A stretch of DNA of 64,000 nucleotides from DASTCZ01 sp035308165 (GCA_035308165.1 DATGHC010000087.1:1-64000); one strand, 5' to 3'; positions 51,247 through 60,290 are shown, numbered from the stretch's first letter. The notes: generated by a model not told the origin, from the letters alone. Numbers and translations are program-made.

Positions 51247-52677
51247 GTGGCGGATGAAACGGATGCGAAGAACAAGATCAATACTTCCCTGCAAAAGAAT
51301 GGTATCTCCTCGATCATCGTACCTTTCATCGGAATCCTCTGCTCTGCGGTGCTCATCGTCATTGCCGTTGGGGCTCGCCGCTGGATATTGGCGCAAATAT
51401 CCGTGATCGCTGTTATGGGATTTGTTTTTTGGCTAGCAACGCGGCTTGCAAATGCTGATGGAGATAGCGTCCTAAACAGGTCGATCAAGACAGGGCACGT
51501 GGACGGATCGAGCGAGACAAATAAACAAAGAGAGTCGGAAAGGCAAGCGCCAAAATTCTTGCTGCGCCTTGTCGGTTTAGCGGGCGTGGGCATCGTCGGC
51601 GTTGTGTTGTTCGCGATTCAGTACACTCACTGGGAGCAAGGTCAAGTTGCAGCGATCGCCAGTGTAGGGTTTTTGGCGGCTGGGGCGGCATGGTTAGTCG
51701 GGGCCTTGCTTGGATTCCTTTTTGGCATTCCGTATTCTGATCGCAAGAATGGAGATACTAGCTCTTCAAGCGAATCTGACAAGTCACCGACACAATCAGC
51801 CGGCTACCGAGCAAACACAAACCTGGAACAAATTTCTGATTGGCTAACAAAGATACTTGTTGGCGTAACCCTCGTGGAGATCAATAAAGTACCGATTAAA
51901 CTGGATAAGCTCGCAAGTTATTTGGCCAGTGGAATGGGCGGCTGCCCCGGAGCCAAGCCTTTTTCGCTTGTAATCGTAGTGTTCTTCTCAGTATGCGGGT
52001 TCTTTTTCGGTTTCCTCTGGGCTCGTCTGTTTTTGCCTGAAGAATATCGATTGGCTGACGTGGCAGCTCTTGACAAAAAGATTGACGAACTAAAAAAACA
52101 GCGAGAAATAGACGTAGCTGCTTTAACCCTGGCACGACGGCATCTTGATCCACCCCAAGGGGATCCGGGCGTAGATTTAGAGGAACTGAAGGCTGCAATT
52201 GTCGGAGCCTCTGCAGCGATCAAGGCTAACATTTTTGGGCTTGCACGACAGGTCCGAACTGCAAACGAAAACGACGATCCTGCCAAGGTCGCTGCAACGA
52301 TCCCAGTGTTTGAAGCTCTGATTGAAAGTGACACCAGGAGGGAGTTTCATAGGAACCATGCACAGCTTGCTTACATTCTAGCAAAGCAGGGGAGACCGGC
52401 CTTGGAACGTGCCAAATCCGAGATTGAGTCGGCAATGGCCATTCGCGACCGCCTGAAGCTGAAGGGCTGGGAAAATTACGAATTGACCCGGGCCAGCATA
52501 AATATTAAGCAAGACGAAGCATTCGCCCAAGGCCAACCATCCAATTCCGAGACTAGAGGGCGAATAGTTGAAGACCTGCAGGTTGTCGTGAAGAGTCGAA
52601 GAAAACGGGATATGGAAGAGGACGTTGAAGTCATGCGATGGATAGAATTAAACAAAGCACAAACGGATCTCGGATGA
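51247..52677 (+). CDS. Uncharacterised polytopic membrane protein with helical C-terminus
   Basis: A 476-residue protein with about five membrane helices (IIVPFIGILCSAVLIVIAVG; AQISVIAVMGFVFWLATRL; VGLAGVGIVGVVLFAIQY; VGFLAAGAAWLVGALLGFLFG; VIVVFFSVCGFFFGFLWA). The stretch around residues 185-215 (NTNLEQISDWLTKILVGVTL) is a signature I recall from uncharacterised membrane proteins. A coiled coil (~275-300) and a TPR-like helical C-terminus (~355-470) follow. It looks more AT-rich than neighbouring genes. Function is unknown; it may pair with the divergent gene upstream. Confidence 0.65.
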   Translation: MADETDAKNKINTSLQKNGISSIIVPFIGILCSAVLIVIAVGARRWILAQISVIAVMGFVFWLATRLANADGDSVLNRSIKTGHVDGSSETNKQRESERQAPKFLLRLVGLAGVGIVGVVLFAIQYTHWEQGQVAAIASVGFLAAGAAWLVGALLGFLFGIPYSDRKNGDTSSSSESDKSPTQSAGYRANTNLEQISDWLTKILVGVTLVEINKVPIKLDKLASYLASGMGGCPGAKPFSLVIVVFFSVCGFFFGFLWARLFLPEEYRLADVAALDKKIDELKKQREIDVAALTLARRHLDPPQGDPGVDLEELKAAIVGASAAIKANIFGLARQVRTANENDDPAKVAATIPVFEALIESDTRREFHRNHAQLAYILAKQGRPALERAKSEIESAMAIRDRLKLKGWENYELTRASINIKQDEAFAQGQPSNSETRGRIVEDLQVVVKSRRKRDMEEDVEVMRWIELNKAQTDLG

Positions 52678-53238
52678 GCCTGTTCCTCACCGAGGCCCCA
52701 TTGATGACGCAGCCGAAACGATGTAACGGCCCTTCTAAGCCACGACATTTCTGACATTGGCTTTTTCTCCGGACTTTGAAGACCATGCTATCCCCGCCGA
52801 GGCATTCGAACAAAAACTCGTAACGAAATCCCACTGCCCCCAAATATATTTTTCAATTTTCCGCACTTAACTCTTGACTACCGATTACTCTACAGCTACT
52901 ATCAACCGCAACGCTGGCCTTCCGATCCAAACGAAGCAACCGCTTTCGCCGGCGCCCCAAGCCACGGAATGGTTTTCGGCTAGCCACTCACCACTAGCCC
53001 CTAGCCACTTCTTTTCGCCAAGTCCTTTAGAATGCGCAGTTACGAAAATCGACCCTGCAAGTTCTTTAGAATGCGCAGTTACAAATTCATTGGACTTAAA
53101 GTCCTTTAAAATCCGCAGTTACAGAAAAACGGGGAGGGGGGAGAAGTTTTCTGGCCCAAGATTAACCCGGCTCAGTGGACAGTCTCCGAGCCCGAGTGTT
53201 AGCGTACCCCCGAACATCGCTATAACCAGGAGCGCTCC
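52678..53238. other. Repeat-bearing intergenic region
   Basis: About 560 bases with no convincing gene. It contains short TAGCCAC-type direct repeats around 52980-53010 and the three-copy repeat at 53020-53122. No T-run terminator was seen. Confidence 0.5.
53020..53122. repeat. Three 24-base direct repeats with short spacers
   Basis: Copies at 53020-53043, 53059-53082 and 53099-53122 share AAGT[C/T]CTTTA[G/A]AAT[G/C]CGCAGTTAC, with spacers of 15 and 16 bases. The third copy differs at two or three positions. The period (39-40 bases) is close to four helical turns. Confidence 0.85.
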
Positions 53239-54267
53239 ATGAAGGCCGTAGTCTTCAACCAGCACGGCGGACCGGAAGTCCTGCAATACACCGACGTCCC
53301 CGACCCGGAGATCGCCGCCAACGAAGTGCTGGTCCGCGTGCGAGCCTGCGCGCTGAATCATTTGGATCTCTGGGTCCGCCGGGGATTGCCGGGCGTGCGC
53401 ATTCCCATGCCGCACATTCCCGGCAGCGACATCGCCGGAGAAGTCGCGCGCGTCGGCAATCTGGTTTCCGACGTCCGCGTCGGCGAGCGCGTTCTACTTT
53501 CGCCCGGGATTTCCTGTGGACATTGCCAGGCGTGCTCATCGGGCGCGGAGAACCGCTGCCGCAAATACACGTTGTTCGGCTATGGAGTGGATGGAGGCTG
53601 CGCGGAATTTGTGAAGTCGCCAATCGCAAACATCATTCCGATTCCCGAGGACATGAAGTTTGAAGAAGCCGCGGCGATACCGGTTGTCTTTCTGACCGCA
53701 TGGCACATGCTCATCACCCGCGCGCAGCTTCAGCCCGGCGAAGATGTTCTGGTTCTGGCCGCGGGCAGCGGCGTGGGATCGGTGGCCATACAGATTGCGA
53801 AATTGACAGGCGCGCGCGTGATTGCCACAGCCGGCTCAGATGCAAAGCTAGTGAAGGCTCGCGAGTTGGGTGCCGACGACCTGATCAATCACAGCAAGCA
53901 GGACATTATGGAAGAGGCCAAGCGGCTCACGGGCAAGCGCGGAGTGGACGTGGTCATCGAGCACGTCGGCGAAGCCACCTGGGAGAAAAGCGTTTTGTCT
54001 CTAGCGCAGAACGGACGGCTGGTGACCTGCGGTGCCACCACCGGCTACAACGGCAAATTTGATTTGCGATATCTGTTCAGCCGCAACTTGTCGCTGCTCG
54101 GATCGTTCATGGGAAGCCGCGCGGAACTGTACACAGTGCTCAAGCTCGTCATCGAGAAAAAACTTCATCCGGTGATTGACCGCGTGATGCCTCTCGCCGA
54201 ATGTGCCAAGGCACACGAGCTGCTCGAAAACCGCGCGCAGTTCGGCAAAATTGTCCTAAAGGTGTGA
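53239..54267 (+). CDS. Zinc-type MDR dehydrogenase/reductase
   Basis: A 342-residue medium-chain dehydrogenase. Structural-zinc cysteines are visible in ISCGHCQACSSGAENRC; the N-terminal catalytic domain has NHLDLWVRRGLPG and PGSDIAGEVARVG, and the Rossmann domain has VLAAGSGVGSVAIQIAKLTGARV. It ends ELLENRAQFGKIVLKV, typical of quinone-oxidoreductase/alcohol-dehydrogenase members. The start ATG follows an AGGAGC site. Substrate unknown. Confidence 0.93.
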   Translation: MKAVVFNQHGGPEVLQYTDVPDPEIAANEVLVRVRACALNHLDLWVRRGLPGVRIPMPHIPGSDIAGEVARVGNLVSDVRVGERVLLSPGISCGHCQACSSGAENRCRKYTLFGYGVDGGCAEFVKSPIANIIPIPEDMKFEEAAAIPVVFLTAWHMLITRAQLQPGEDVLVLAAGSGVGSVAIQIAKLTGARVIATAGSDAKLVKARELGADDLINHSKQDIMEEAKRLTGKRGVDVVIEHVGEATWEKSVLSLAQNGRLVTCGATTGYNGKFDLRYLFSRNLSLLGSFMGSRAELYTVLKLVIEKKLHPVIDRVMPLAECAKAHELLENRAQFGKIVLKV

Positions 54268-54359
54268 GGTGATACAGCAGAATTCTCGATTGGAAACGTC
54301 AACGCTGATGATATAGTGCCCGAAATTCGGGGTGTTCGCCGATTACGGGAGGCAGGCAC

Positions 54360-55799
54360 ATGAGCCTGTTCGTCACCAAACCGCTCGACCAAATCATGGC
54401 CGAGTCGGAAAAAGATAACTCACTCAGAAGGTCGTTGGGTCCCCTCTCGCTGGTTTCTCTGGGAGTCGGCGGAATCATCGGAGCCGGAATTTTCACCTTG
54501 ACCGGAGTTGCCGCAGCAACAAATGCCGGGCCTGGCTTGGTGATCTCCTTCATCCTCGCCGCCATCGGCTGCGTCTTCGCTGGGCTTTGTTACAGCGAAT
54601 TTTCCACCATGATCCCCATCGCCGGCAGCGCCTATACCTATGCCTACGCGACCATGGGCGAACTGATCGCCTGGATCATCGGCTGGGATTTAATCCTCGA
54701 ATATTCCGTCGGCGCCGCCACAGTCTCGATTGGATGGTCGCAGACGCTGGTCGCTTTCTTGCACAATCTGGGTATCGACCTGCCGGCGCGCCTGATTGCC
54801 TCTCCATTCCAGCCCGCCACGATGCCCGACGGATCGACAATCTACGGGATTATCAATTTGCCGGCGGTCCTCATTGTCGTTCTGGTCTCCCTTCTCTTGA
54901 TGACCGGCATCCGTGAGTCCGCGGGCGCAAACAACCTGATTGTAATTTTGAAAGTAAGCGTCATTCTAGTTTTTATCGCCATTGGATGGTCTTACATTCA
55001 CCCGGCAAACCTGAAGCCGCTGATTCCCGCCAACACTGGGAAATTTGGAGCGTTCGGATACAGCGGGTTGTTGGCTGGCGCGGGAGTCATTTTTTTCGCC
55101 TACATCGGTTTTGACGCTGTTTCCACGGCCGCGCAGGAAGCCAAAGTTCCCAAGCGCGACATGCCCATCGGAATTATCGGCTCGCTCCTGGTTTGCACCG
55201 TGCTTTTCATTTTGTACACGCATGTCCTGACCGGCATCGTTAATTATAGGGACTTAAACGTCGCCGCCCCGCTCTCGCTCGCATTGGAACAAATCCCTCA
55301 CCACTGGCTGAGCATCTGCATGAATCTCGCCGTGCTTGCCGGTTTGACGTCCGTCATGCTGGTGATGCTGCTGGGCCAGTCGCGCGTTTTCTTTTCCATG
55401 TCGAATGACCGGCTGCTGCCGAGATTGTTCAGCGTAGTGCATCCTCGCTTCCGCACGCCGTGGCTTTGCAATCTTGTGCTGATGATTTTTGTGTCGCTGT
55501 TCGCGGCCTTCGCGCCCATCTCGGTCGTTGGATCAATGACCAGCATTGGCACTCTCTTTGCGTTCGTGATCGTATGCGTCGGAATCATCATCATGCGCCG
55601 GACGCAACCCAATGCACCGAGGCCTTTCAGAACTCCCTGGGTTCCGCTTGTACCGCTCTTGGGAGTCGCCGTGAACGTGGCCATGATGCTGGGGTTGGGA
55701 TGGTCAAATTGGTTGCGGCTGGTTGTGTGGATGGCAATCGGTCTGGTGATTTATTTTACCTACAGCAAATCCCGCAGCCGGTTCCAGGCTAAGGCGTGA
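54360..55799 (+). CDS. APC-family amino acid permease (YhdG/CAT type)
   Basis: A 479-residue cytoplasmic-membrane transporter with about 12 helices. The opening LGPLSLVSLGVGGIIGAGIF is the APC signature, followed by AGLCYSEFSTMIPIAGSAYTY, GELIAWIIGWDLILEYSVG, and FFAYIGFDAVSTAAQEAKVPKRD. It resembles cationic or neutral amino acid permeases, but specificity cannot be read. It follows the MDR gene by 92 bases. Confidence 0.95.
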   Translation: MSLFVTKPLDQIMAESEKDNSLRRSLGPLSLVSLGVGGIIGAGIFTLTGVAAATNAGPGLVISFILAAIGCVFAGLCYSEFSTMIPIAGSAYTYAYATMGELIAWIIGWDLILEYSVGAATVSIGWSQTLVAFLHNLGIDLPARLIASPFQPATMPDGSTIYGIINLPAVLIVVLVSLLLMTGIRESAGANNLIVILKVSVILVFIAIGWSYIHPANLKPLIPANTGKFGAFGYSGLLAGAGVIFFAYIGFDAVSTAAQEAKVPKRDMPIGIIGSLLVCTVLFILYTHVLTGIVNYRDLNVAAPLSLALEQIPHHWLSICMNLAVLAGLTSVMLVMLLGQSRVFFSMSNDRLLPRLFSVVHPRFRTPWLCNLVLMIFVSLFAAFAPISVVGSMTSIGTLFAFVIVCVGIIIMRRTQPNAPRPFRTPWVPLVPLLGVAVNVAMMLGLGWSNWLRLVVWMAIGLVIYFTYSKSRSRFQAKA

Positions 55800-55833
55800 G
55801 GCAATTCATTCTGGTGGGGATTGCGGTTCAAAA

Positions 55834-56535
55834 TCACTGATTGGCGAAATAAGCGATGCTGATGATCAGCACCACGATGAACATCACGATGATCACCGGA
55901 ATTTTCCAGGCCAGGTCGCTGGTGTAGCGTTTTCCGCAACTCATGCAAGCGGGTTCCGCGCTGGGAGTGAATCGTCCACACTTTGAGCAGATGCGGCGGC
56001 GCGCCGTCGTATCGCGGCGGCAGTTGGCACAAATCTGGCCTGGCGCAGCAACGCCGCAGTAGGGACAGACGCGTCCCGGCACGTCGGGCAGATTCAATTG
56101 CACTTGCGCGGCAGGTTGCGCTTGCGCGTAAGGTTGCGCTTGCGGCTGACCGTAACCTTGCGGCGGAATATTCACCTGCTGTACGGGCTGTTGATATGCG
56201 ACGGCCTGCTGCGCCGGCGCGGGATTCAGATTCACGCCGAGAATATAGGCCCACGCGTCCACGCCCCACGCCGCCGCGTCGGGCGCAAGACCTGCTGATG
56301 TCTGAACGCGCTGAATCATTTCCGCGCGCAGTGTTTGTGGAGGATACAATGGGTTGCGATTCAACAATGCCGCAGGAACTCCGTTGCGAAGCGCGGCCAT
56401 CAGGAGAGAAATTTCCCAGGCGCTTTGCGGGCAGGCCTGATGAATCCAGGACTCAAGGCTATCCGGTTGATTCAGGACCGCCAATCCCGATTGAGCGATC
56501 AGCTCCTTTATTTTCAGATGCGGTTGTTCACTCAT
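55834..56535 (-). CDS. Tail-anchored double zinc-ribbon protein
   Basis: A 233-residue protein. The N-terminal ~85 residues are helical (LKIKELIAQSGLAVLNQ), a Gln/Pro/Ala-rich linker follows, then two CxxC zinc-ribbon units (VCPYCGVAAPGQICANC and ICSKCGRFTPSAEPACMSC). A single C-terminal membrane helix (IPVIIVMFIVVLIISIAYF) anchors it. Function is unknown; such proteins often sit in stress or envelope contexts. Confidence 0.8.
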   Translation of the reverse strand: MSEQPHLKIKELIAQSGLAVLNQPDSLESWIHQACPQSAWEISLLMAALRNGVPAALLNRNPLYPPQTLRAEMIQRVQTSAGLAPDAAAWGVDAWAYILGVNLNPAPAQQAVAYQQPVQQVNIPPQGYGQPQAQPYAQAQPAAQVQLNLPDVPGRVCPYCGVAAPGQICANCRRDTTARRRICSKCGRFTPSAEPACMSCGKRYTSDLAWKIPVIIVMFIVVLIISIAYFANQ

Positions 56536-56570
56536 CCTTGCGCTCCAAACCAGATCGTCCCCAGGAAATC

Positions 56571-57056
56571 CTATGCAGGCCGCGCGCCTGCGATGGCATT
56601 TCCGATGGCGACAGCCTGCTCGCGGTTGTTGGCCACTGCCGCCCTGTGAAATTTGATTTTCATTGCCCCCCGCGGGTCGGCAATGCGCATTGCCGCGAAA
56701 ACCGGGCCTTGTGTCACGGCTATCAGAGGCATCGCCCCCGGCCGGTATTCCAAAATCTCACGCGGTTTGCGGCTGCTCGAGCAATTTACGAGCAGTAGCC
56801 TTCGGTTGGTAAGTACGGCCATAAAATATTTCGTCAGCAGGGCTTGGGTAATTAGACCGGGCAACACCGCAAAGATAATGAGTGGAATTATGAGACCCCA
56901 GCTGGGCTGCTGTATCCCGTAAGCGCAGTAGATAATCTGCTCGCCCGGCTCCATAAATGGCTGGACGGCTCCGGCAATCATTTCGTTTGTAAGCTTCGCC
57001 AAGTTCGATCTCCAACGGGACGCGGGGATTCTATGTGAAAACCTCTCAGTTTTCAT
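56571..57056 (-). CDS. Small membrane protein with PH-like C-terminal domain
   Basis: About 161 residues. A hydrophobic segment (GLIIPLIIFAVLPGLITQALL) is followed by a small domain with AVLTNRRLLLVNC that looks like bacterial PH (YokE/bPH-type) proteins. The start is uncertain: ATG 57056 has no ribosome site; a TTG at 57002 with a ggag site would begin AKLTNEMIAGAVQPF. I regard the identification as tentative. Confidence 0.6.
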   Translation of the reverse strand: MKTERFSHRIPASRWRSNLAKLTNEMIAGAVQPFMEPGEQIIYCAYGIQQPSWGLIIPLIIFAVLPGLITQALLTKYFMAVLTNRRLLLVNCSSSRKPREILEYRPGAMPLIAVTQGPVFAAMRIADPRGAMKIKFHRAAVANNREQAVAIGNAIAGARPA

Positions 57057-57092
57057 TAAAGGAATAATCTTGAATAAGGAAGTTGTCTTCGA

Positions 57093-57650
57093 TTATTTTG
57101 AGATGGGGAGAAGGGATTCGATGTAGGAAGTGATGTCGGGGCTGTCCCATTCCTGCTGGCCGATCAATTTGCGCGCGATGCGGCCATCGGCGCCGATGAT
57201 ATAAGTCTCAGGAAAAACGGAGGTGCCATAGTTCCACGCGATCTTCTGGGAAGTATCGTGATAATTCGGGAAAGGCACGTGGTGGTCGCGGAGGAATCTC
57301 TCGTACGAGCCCAGGTCTGAGTCCACACTCACTCCCAGGACGGTGCCGCCGCGGCCGGCGATCTTTCTTTGCAATGCGTTAAGAGAATCAATTTCGGCGA
57401 TGCATGGTGGGCACGACGAAAACCAGAAGTTCAAGACCACCACCTGGCCACGAAAGTCGCTGAGGTGTGCGGGCTTGCCATTCAAGTCCAGGGAAAAATC
57501 CATTGCCCGGCGCCCCGCGATGGCGGGTTCACCCTGGCGGTAGCTGGGGACCACGAATGCGCCGATCAGTGCGGATGCCACCAGCAGCACGACGCCGGTG
57601 AAGATATTGCTTCCCAGTTTGCTGGCCAGCAGTTCGGATAATTTTTTCAT
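57093..57650 (-). CDS. TlpA-family membrane-anchored thioredoxin-like protein
   Basis: A 185-residue protein with an N-terminal membrane anchor (NIFTGVVLLVASALIGAFVV) and a redoxin domain. The active site is the CPPC motif in WFSSCPPCIAEID; VVLNFWFSS and FPETYIIGADGRIARKLIG fit TlpA/ResA-type thiol-disulfide reductases used in cytochrome maturation. Divergent from the glycosyltransferase gene upstream. Confidence 0.93.
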   Translation of the reverse strand: MKKLSELLASKLGSNIFTGVVLLVASALIGAFVVPSYRQGEPAIAGRRAMDFSLDLNGKPAHLSDFRGQVVVLNFWFSSCPPCIAEIDSLNALQRKIAGRGGTVLGVSVDSDLGSYERFLRDHHVPFPNYHDTSQKIAWNYGTSVFPETYIIGADGRIARKLIGQQEWDSPDITSYIESLLPISK

Positions 57651-57675
57651 CGCGCAGGGTGCGCCCGGACCTAAA

Positions 57676-57707
57676 TTGAACGTCGGACCAAGGTACCCTG
57701 CTATAAT
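57676..57707 (+). promoter_or_regulatory. Probable promoter of the glycosyltransferase gene
   Basis: A perfect TATAAT lies at 57702-57707, in the gap between the divergent tlpA-like and glycosyltransferase genes. A TTGAAC is at 57676-57681, but the spacer is 20 bases, so the -35 is uncertain. Confidence 0.45.
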
Positions 57708-57766
57708 ACTGGCTTCTGCTCCCCGGCGCGAGCCGAGTCCCGACCTGCTGTGCCGTGAATCCGCAC

Positions 57767-58786
57767 ATGACTAATGGAAATGTCTCCGCGATAGTGCCCG
57801 CCCGCAACGAGCAGGAGAATATTGCGCGAGCGGTGGAATCGCTTGGGGCGCAGCCGGAAATTTCGGAAATTATCGTCGTGGATGACCAGTCCACGGATCG
57901 GACAGGAGCAATCCTCGCGGACCTGGCGGAGCGGAATTCGTGCCTGCGCATTCTTGAATCGGGAGATCTGCCCGCCGGCTGGGTAGGGAAGAATTACGCG
58001 CTTTCGATCGGCGCTGCCAAAGCGAATGGCGAATGGCTCCTTTTCACGGATGCCGACGCGGTCCACCTGCCGGGCTCGACGAAAATAGCGCTGGATATCG
58101 CCAATGAGAAGGGAGCGGTTCTGGTTTCCTTCTCACCGGAACAGCAGACGGAGACCTGGTGGGAGCGCGCACTGGTGCCATTCGTCTTCGGGCGGCTTGC
58201 GGAGAAATTTCGGTACCACCAAATCAACAACCCTGATTTGCCCTCGGCGGCGGCCAACGGCCAATACCTGATGATCCGTCGCGATGTCTATGATGCTATC
58301 GGCGGGCACCGCGGTGTCGCGGGGGAAGTCCTGGAAGATGTGGAATTGGCGCGGCGGGCCAAGAGCGTGGGATATCGAATTCACTTCGCACCAGGACAGG
58401 GAATAGCCCGCGTGCGCATGTACCGATCATTTGGCGCCATGTGGCAGGGATGGGTGAAGAACCTCTATCCGCTGGTGGCGGGTTCGCCGGGGCGGTTTGC
58501 TCAGGAATTGATCACCGTTTTTCCGTGGATTCCACTGGTGCTGCTATTGATGACCCCCATTCACTGGGTTTTTCCTATAGCAGGAATCGCGCTTTTGGCG
58601 GGAAGGCACGCGGCCTATGCGGTTGTGCTGCGCGCGAATCGGTTTCCGCTGTCAGGCATCAAATATTATGTCCCGGCGGTGGTTCTTTATTGCGCGGCAT
58701 TGAGTGTCTCGGCGTGGCGCTATTCGCGAGGCAGCGTAATGTGGAAGGGGCGCCAGTATCCGGTGGGAATGGCCGGGCGTCTGTAA
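57767..58786 (+). CDS. Family 2 glycosyltransferase, HpnB-like
   Basis: About 339 residues. The GT2 fold is clear: VSAIVPARNEQENIARAVES, IIVVDDQSTDRTGAIL, the metal site FTDADAVH, and LEDVELARRA. LPAGWVGKNYALSIGA is a block that I associate with hopanoid-linked glycosyltransferase (HpnB-type) or carotenoid-glycosyltransferase-like proteins. Two or three membrane helices end the protein (VLLLMTPIHWVFPIAGIALL; YVPAVVLYCAALSVSAW). ATG 57767 and GTG 57755 are both possible starts. Acceptor unknown. Confidence 0.85.
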   Translation: MTNGNVSAIVPARNEQENIARAVESLGAQPEISEIIVVDDQSTDRTGAILADLAERNSCLRILESGDLPAGWVGKNYALSIGAAKANGEWLLFTDADAVHLPGSTKIALDIANEKGAVLVSFSPEQQTETWWERALVPFVFGRLAEKFRYHQINNPDLPSAAANGQYLMIRRDVYDAIGGHRGVAGEVLEDVELARRAKSVGYRIHFAPGQGIARVRMYRSFGAMWQGWVKNLYPLVAGSPGRFAQELITVFPWIPLVLLLMTPIHWVFPIAGIALLAGRHAAYAVVLRANRFPLSGIKYYVPAVVLYCAALSVSAWRYSRGSVMWKGRQYPVGMAGRL

Positions 58787-58814
58787 ACAATTTCAATTCC
58801 GCAGCTCTCTAACT

Positions 58815-59243
58815 ATGGTCACCATCACGCGCAAGATAGAGTTTTCAGCGTCGCACCTGTATCACAACCCGGCATTTTCGGCCGAGGAAAACCGGCGGAT
58901 TTTTGGCAAATGCAACAATCCGCATGGACATGGGCACAACTACACGCTAGAGGTAACGATTGCAGGCACGCCCGACCCGACAACTGGGATGGTGATCGAT
59001 TTGACGGAACTGAAAGAGCTGCTGGAGCGCGAAGTCATGCAGCGGATGGATCACCGATTCCTGAATTATGAAGTGGCGGAATTGAAGGGGAAGATCCCGA
59101 CCTGTGAAAACATTGCCGTGGTGATTTGGAACCTGCTGGCATCTAAAATTCGGCAGGGCAAATTACACCGTGTGCGGCTCTATGAGGCACGCGACCTGTT
59201 CGCGGATTGCTTCGGCCCCGCCGCAACTCAGGGGGCGGCGTGA
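58815..59243 (+). CDS. 6-Pyruvoyltetrahydropterin-synthase/QueD-family protein (first)
   Basis: A 142-residue PTPS/QueD enzyme that converts dihydroneopterin triphosphate. FSASHLYH and GKCNNPHGHGHNYTLEV carry the zinc histidines and the catalytic cysteine; MDHRFLN is also typical. The C-terminus reads VRLYEARDLFADCFG. The length and motifs resemble eukaryote-type PTPS. It overlaps the next gene by GTGA. Whether it serves tetrahydropterin, folate or queuosine synthesis is undecided; folE is downstream and no que genes are seen. Confidence 0.92.
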   Translation: MVTITRKIEFSASHLYHNPAFSAEENRRIFGKCNNPHGHGHNYTLEVTIAGTPDPTTGMVIDLTELKELLEREVMQRMDHRFLNYEVAELKGKIPTCENIAVVIWNLLASKIRQGKLHRVRLYEARDLFADCFGPAATQGAA

Positions 59244-59671
59244 AGGTTACATTGACCAGGAGATATTCGTTTTCGGCATCGCATCGCCTGCACAGCGGGC
59301 AATTGAGCGAGGCTGAAAACCAGCGCCTTTACGGGAAATGCAACAACCCGTTTGGCCACGGACACAATTACGAAGTTGAGGTGACGCTCGCGGGACCGAT
59401 CCATCCGGCCACAGGAATGATTGCGAATCTCGCTGAGCTGGATGCCTTTGTTCAGCAGCATGTGCTCGCGGATTTCGATCATCGCTACTTGAACGAAGAA
59501 GTCCCGGTGTTTGGAAAAGTAGTGCCCACGACGGAGAATCTTTGCATCGAGATTTACAACCGCCTGAAAGCATTTCCAGGGGCGCGGTTGGAACGAGTGC
59601 GCATTGAAGAGACCAGCAAGAACAGTTTTGAGTATTCAGGAAACGGCCAGGACCATCCGCAGGAAAGGTGA
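59240..59671 (+). CDS. 6-Pyruvoyltetrahydropterin-synthase-family protein (second)
   Basis: Paralogue of the first enzyme, about 143 residues, translated from GTG 59240. FSASHRLHS and GKCNNPFGHGHNYEVEVTL hold the zinc histidines and catalytic cysteine; DFDHRYLNEEVPVFGKVV and TTENLCIEIYNRL are close to animal PTPS sequences, more so than in its neighbour. An alternative start upstream (59207) would overlap the first gene further. The two may form mixed hexamers or act on different pterins. Confidence 0.92.
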   Translation: MKVTLTRRYSFSASHRLHSGQLSEAENQRLYGKCNNPFGHGHNYEVEVTLAGPIHPATGMIANLAELDAFVQQHVLADFDHRYLNEEVPVFGKVVPTTENLCIEIYNRLKAFPGARLERVRIEETSKNSFEYSGNGQDHPQER

Positions 59672-59675
59672 ACCG

Positions 59676-60290
59676 ATGACGAAGTCAACTGAAGAATTGG
59701 ATCTGAGCAACCCGGGAATGAAGTTGGAGGATGCCACCATCGCCGACCTATCGCGGCGCATGATTGAGCTGCTCGGAGAAAATCCCAACCGGGAGGGATT
59801 GCTCAGGACTCCCGTGCGGTTTGAGAAGGCACTTCGTTTTCTGACCAGCGGCTACTCGCAGGATGCTTCCAAGGTACTCAACGGGGCGACCTTCGACGTT
59901 TGCTACGACGAAATGGTGGTGGTGAAAGACATCGAAGTGTACAGCCTTTGCGAGCACCACTTGCTCCCATTCTTCGGCAAGTGCCACGTGGCGTACATCC
60001 CCAACAAGCGCGTCGTAGGACTTTCCAAGATTCCGCGGCTGGTGAACATGTTTGCGCGGCGGTTTCAAATTCAGGAGCGGCTGACCAATCAGATCGCCCG
60101 CGCCATTGAAGAAGAAATAAAACCACAGGGCGTGGGTGTCATCCTGGAAGCCCGCCACCTTTGCATGGTCATGCGTGGAGTGGAGAAACAGAATTCTCAG
60201 ACGGTGACCAGCGCGATGCTGGGTGTTTTCCGCGATAACAAACAAACGCGCGACGAGTTTCTGTCCCTGGTGGGCGGACGCCCCACCTAG
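59676..60290 (+). CDS. folE: GTP cyclohydrolase I
   Basis: About 204 residues. Converts GTP to dihydroneopterin triphosphate. The core GENPNREGLLRTPVRFEKA, the zinc ligands in SLCEHHLLPF and EARHLCMVMRG, and the GLSKIPRLVNMFARRFQ region are complete. ATG 59676 has an aggaaagg site and starts four bases after the second PTPS gene, so all three are one operon. The upstream open frame to 59604 is not needed. Confidence 0.96.
   Translation: MTKSTEELDLSNPGMKLEDATIADLSRRMIELLGENPNREGLLRTPVRFEKALRFLTSGYSQDASKVLNGATFDVCYDEMVVVKDIEVYSLCEHHLLPFFGKCHVAYIPNKRVVGLSKIPRLVNMFARRFQIQERLTNQIARAIEEEIKPQGVGVILEARHLCMVMRGVEKQNSQTVTSAMLGVFRDNKQTRDEFLSLVGGRPT

Noticed and set aside
53020..53122. Possible CRISPR array
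   Set aside because: Only three imperfect repeats with 15-16 base spacers, too short for CRISPR spacers, and no cas genes nearby.
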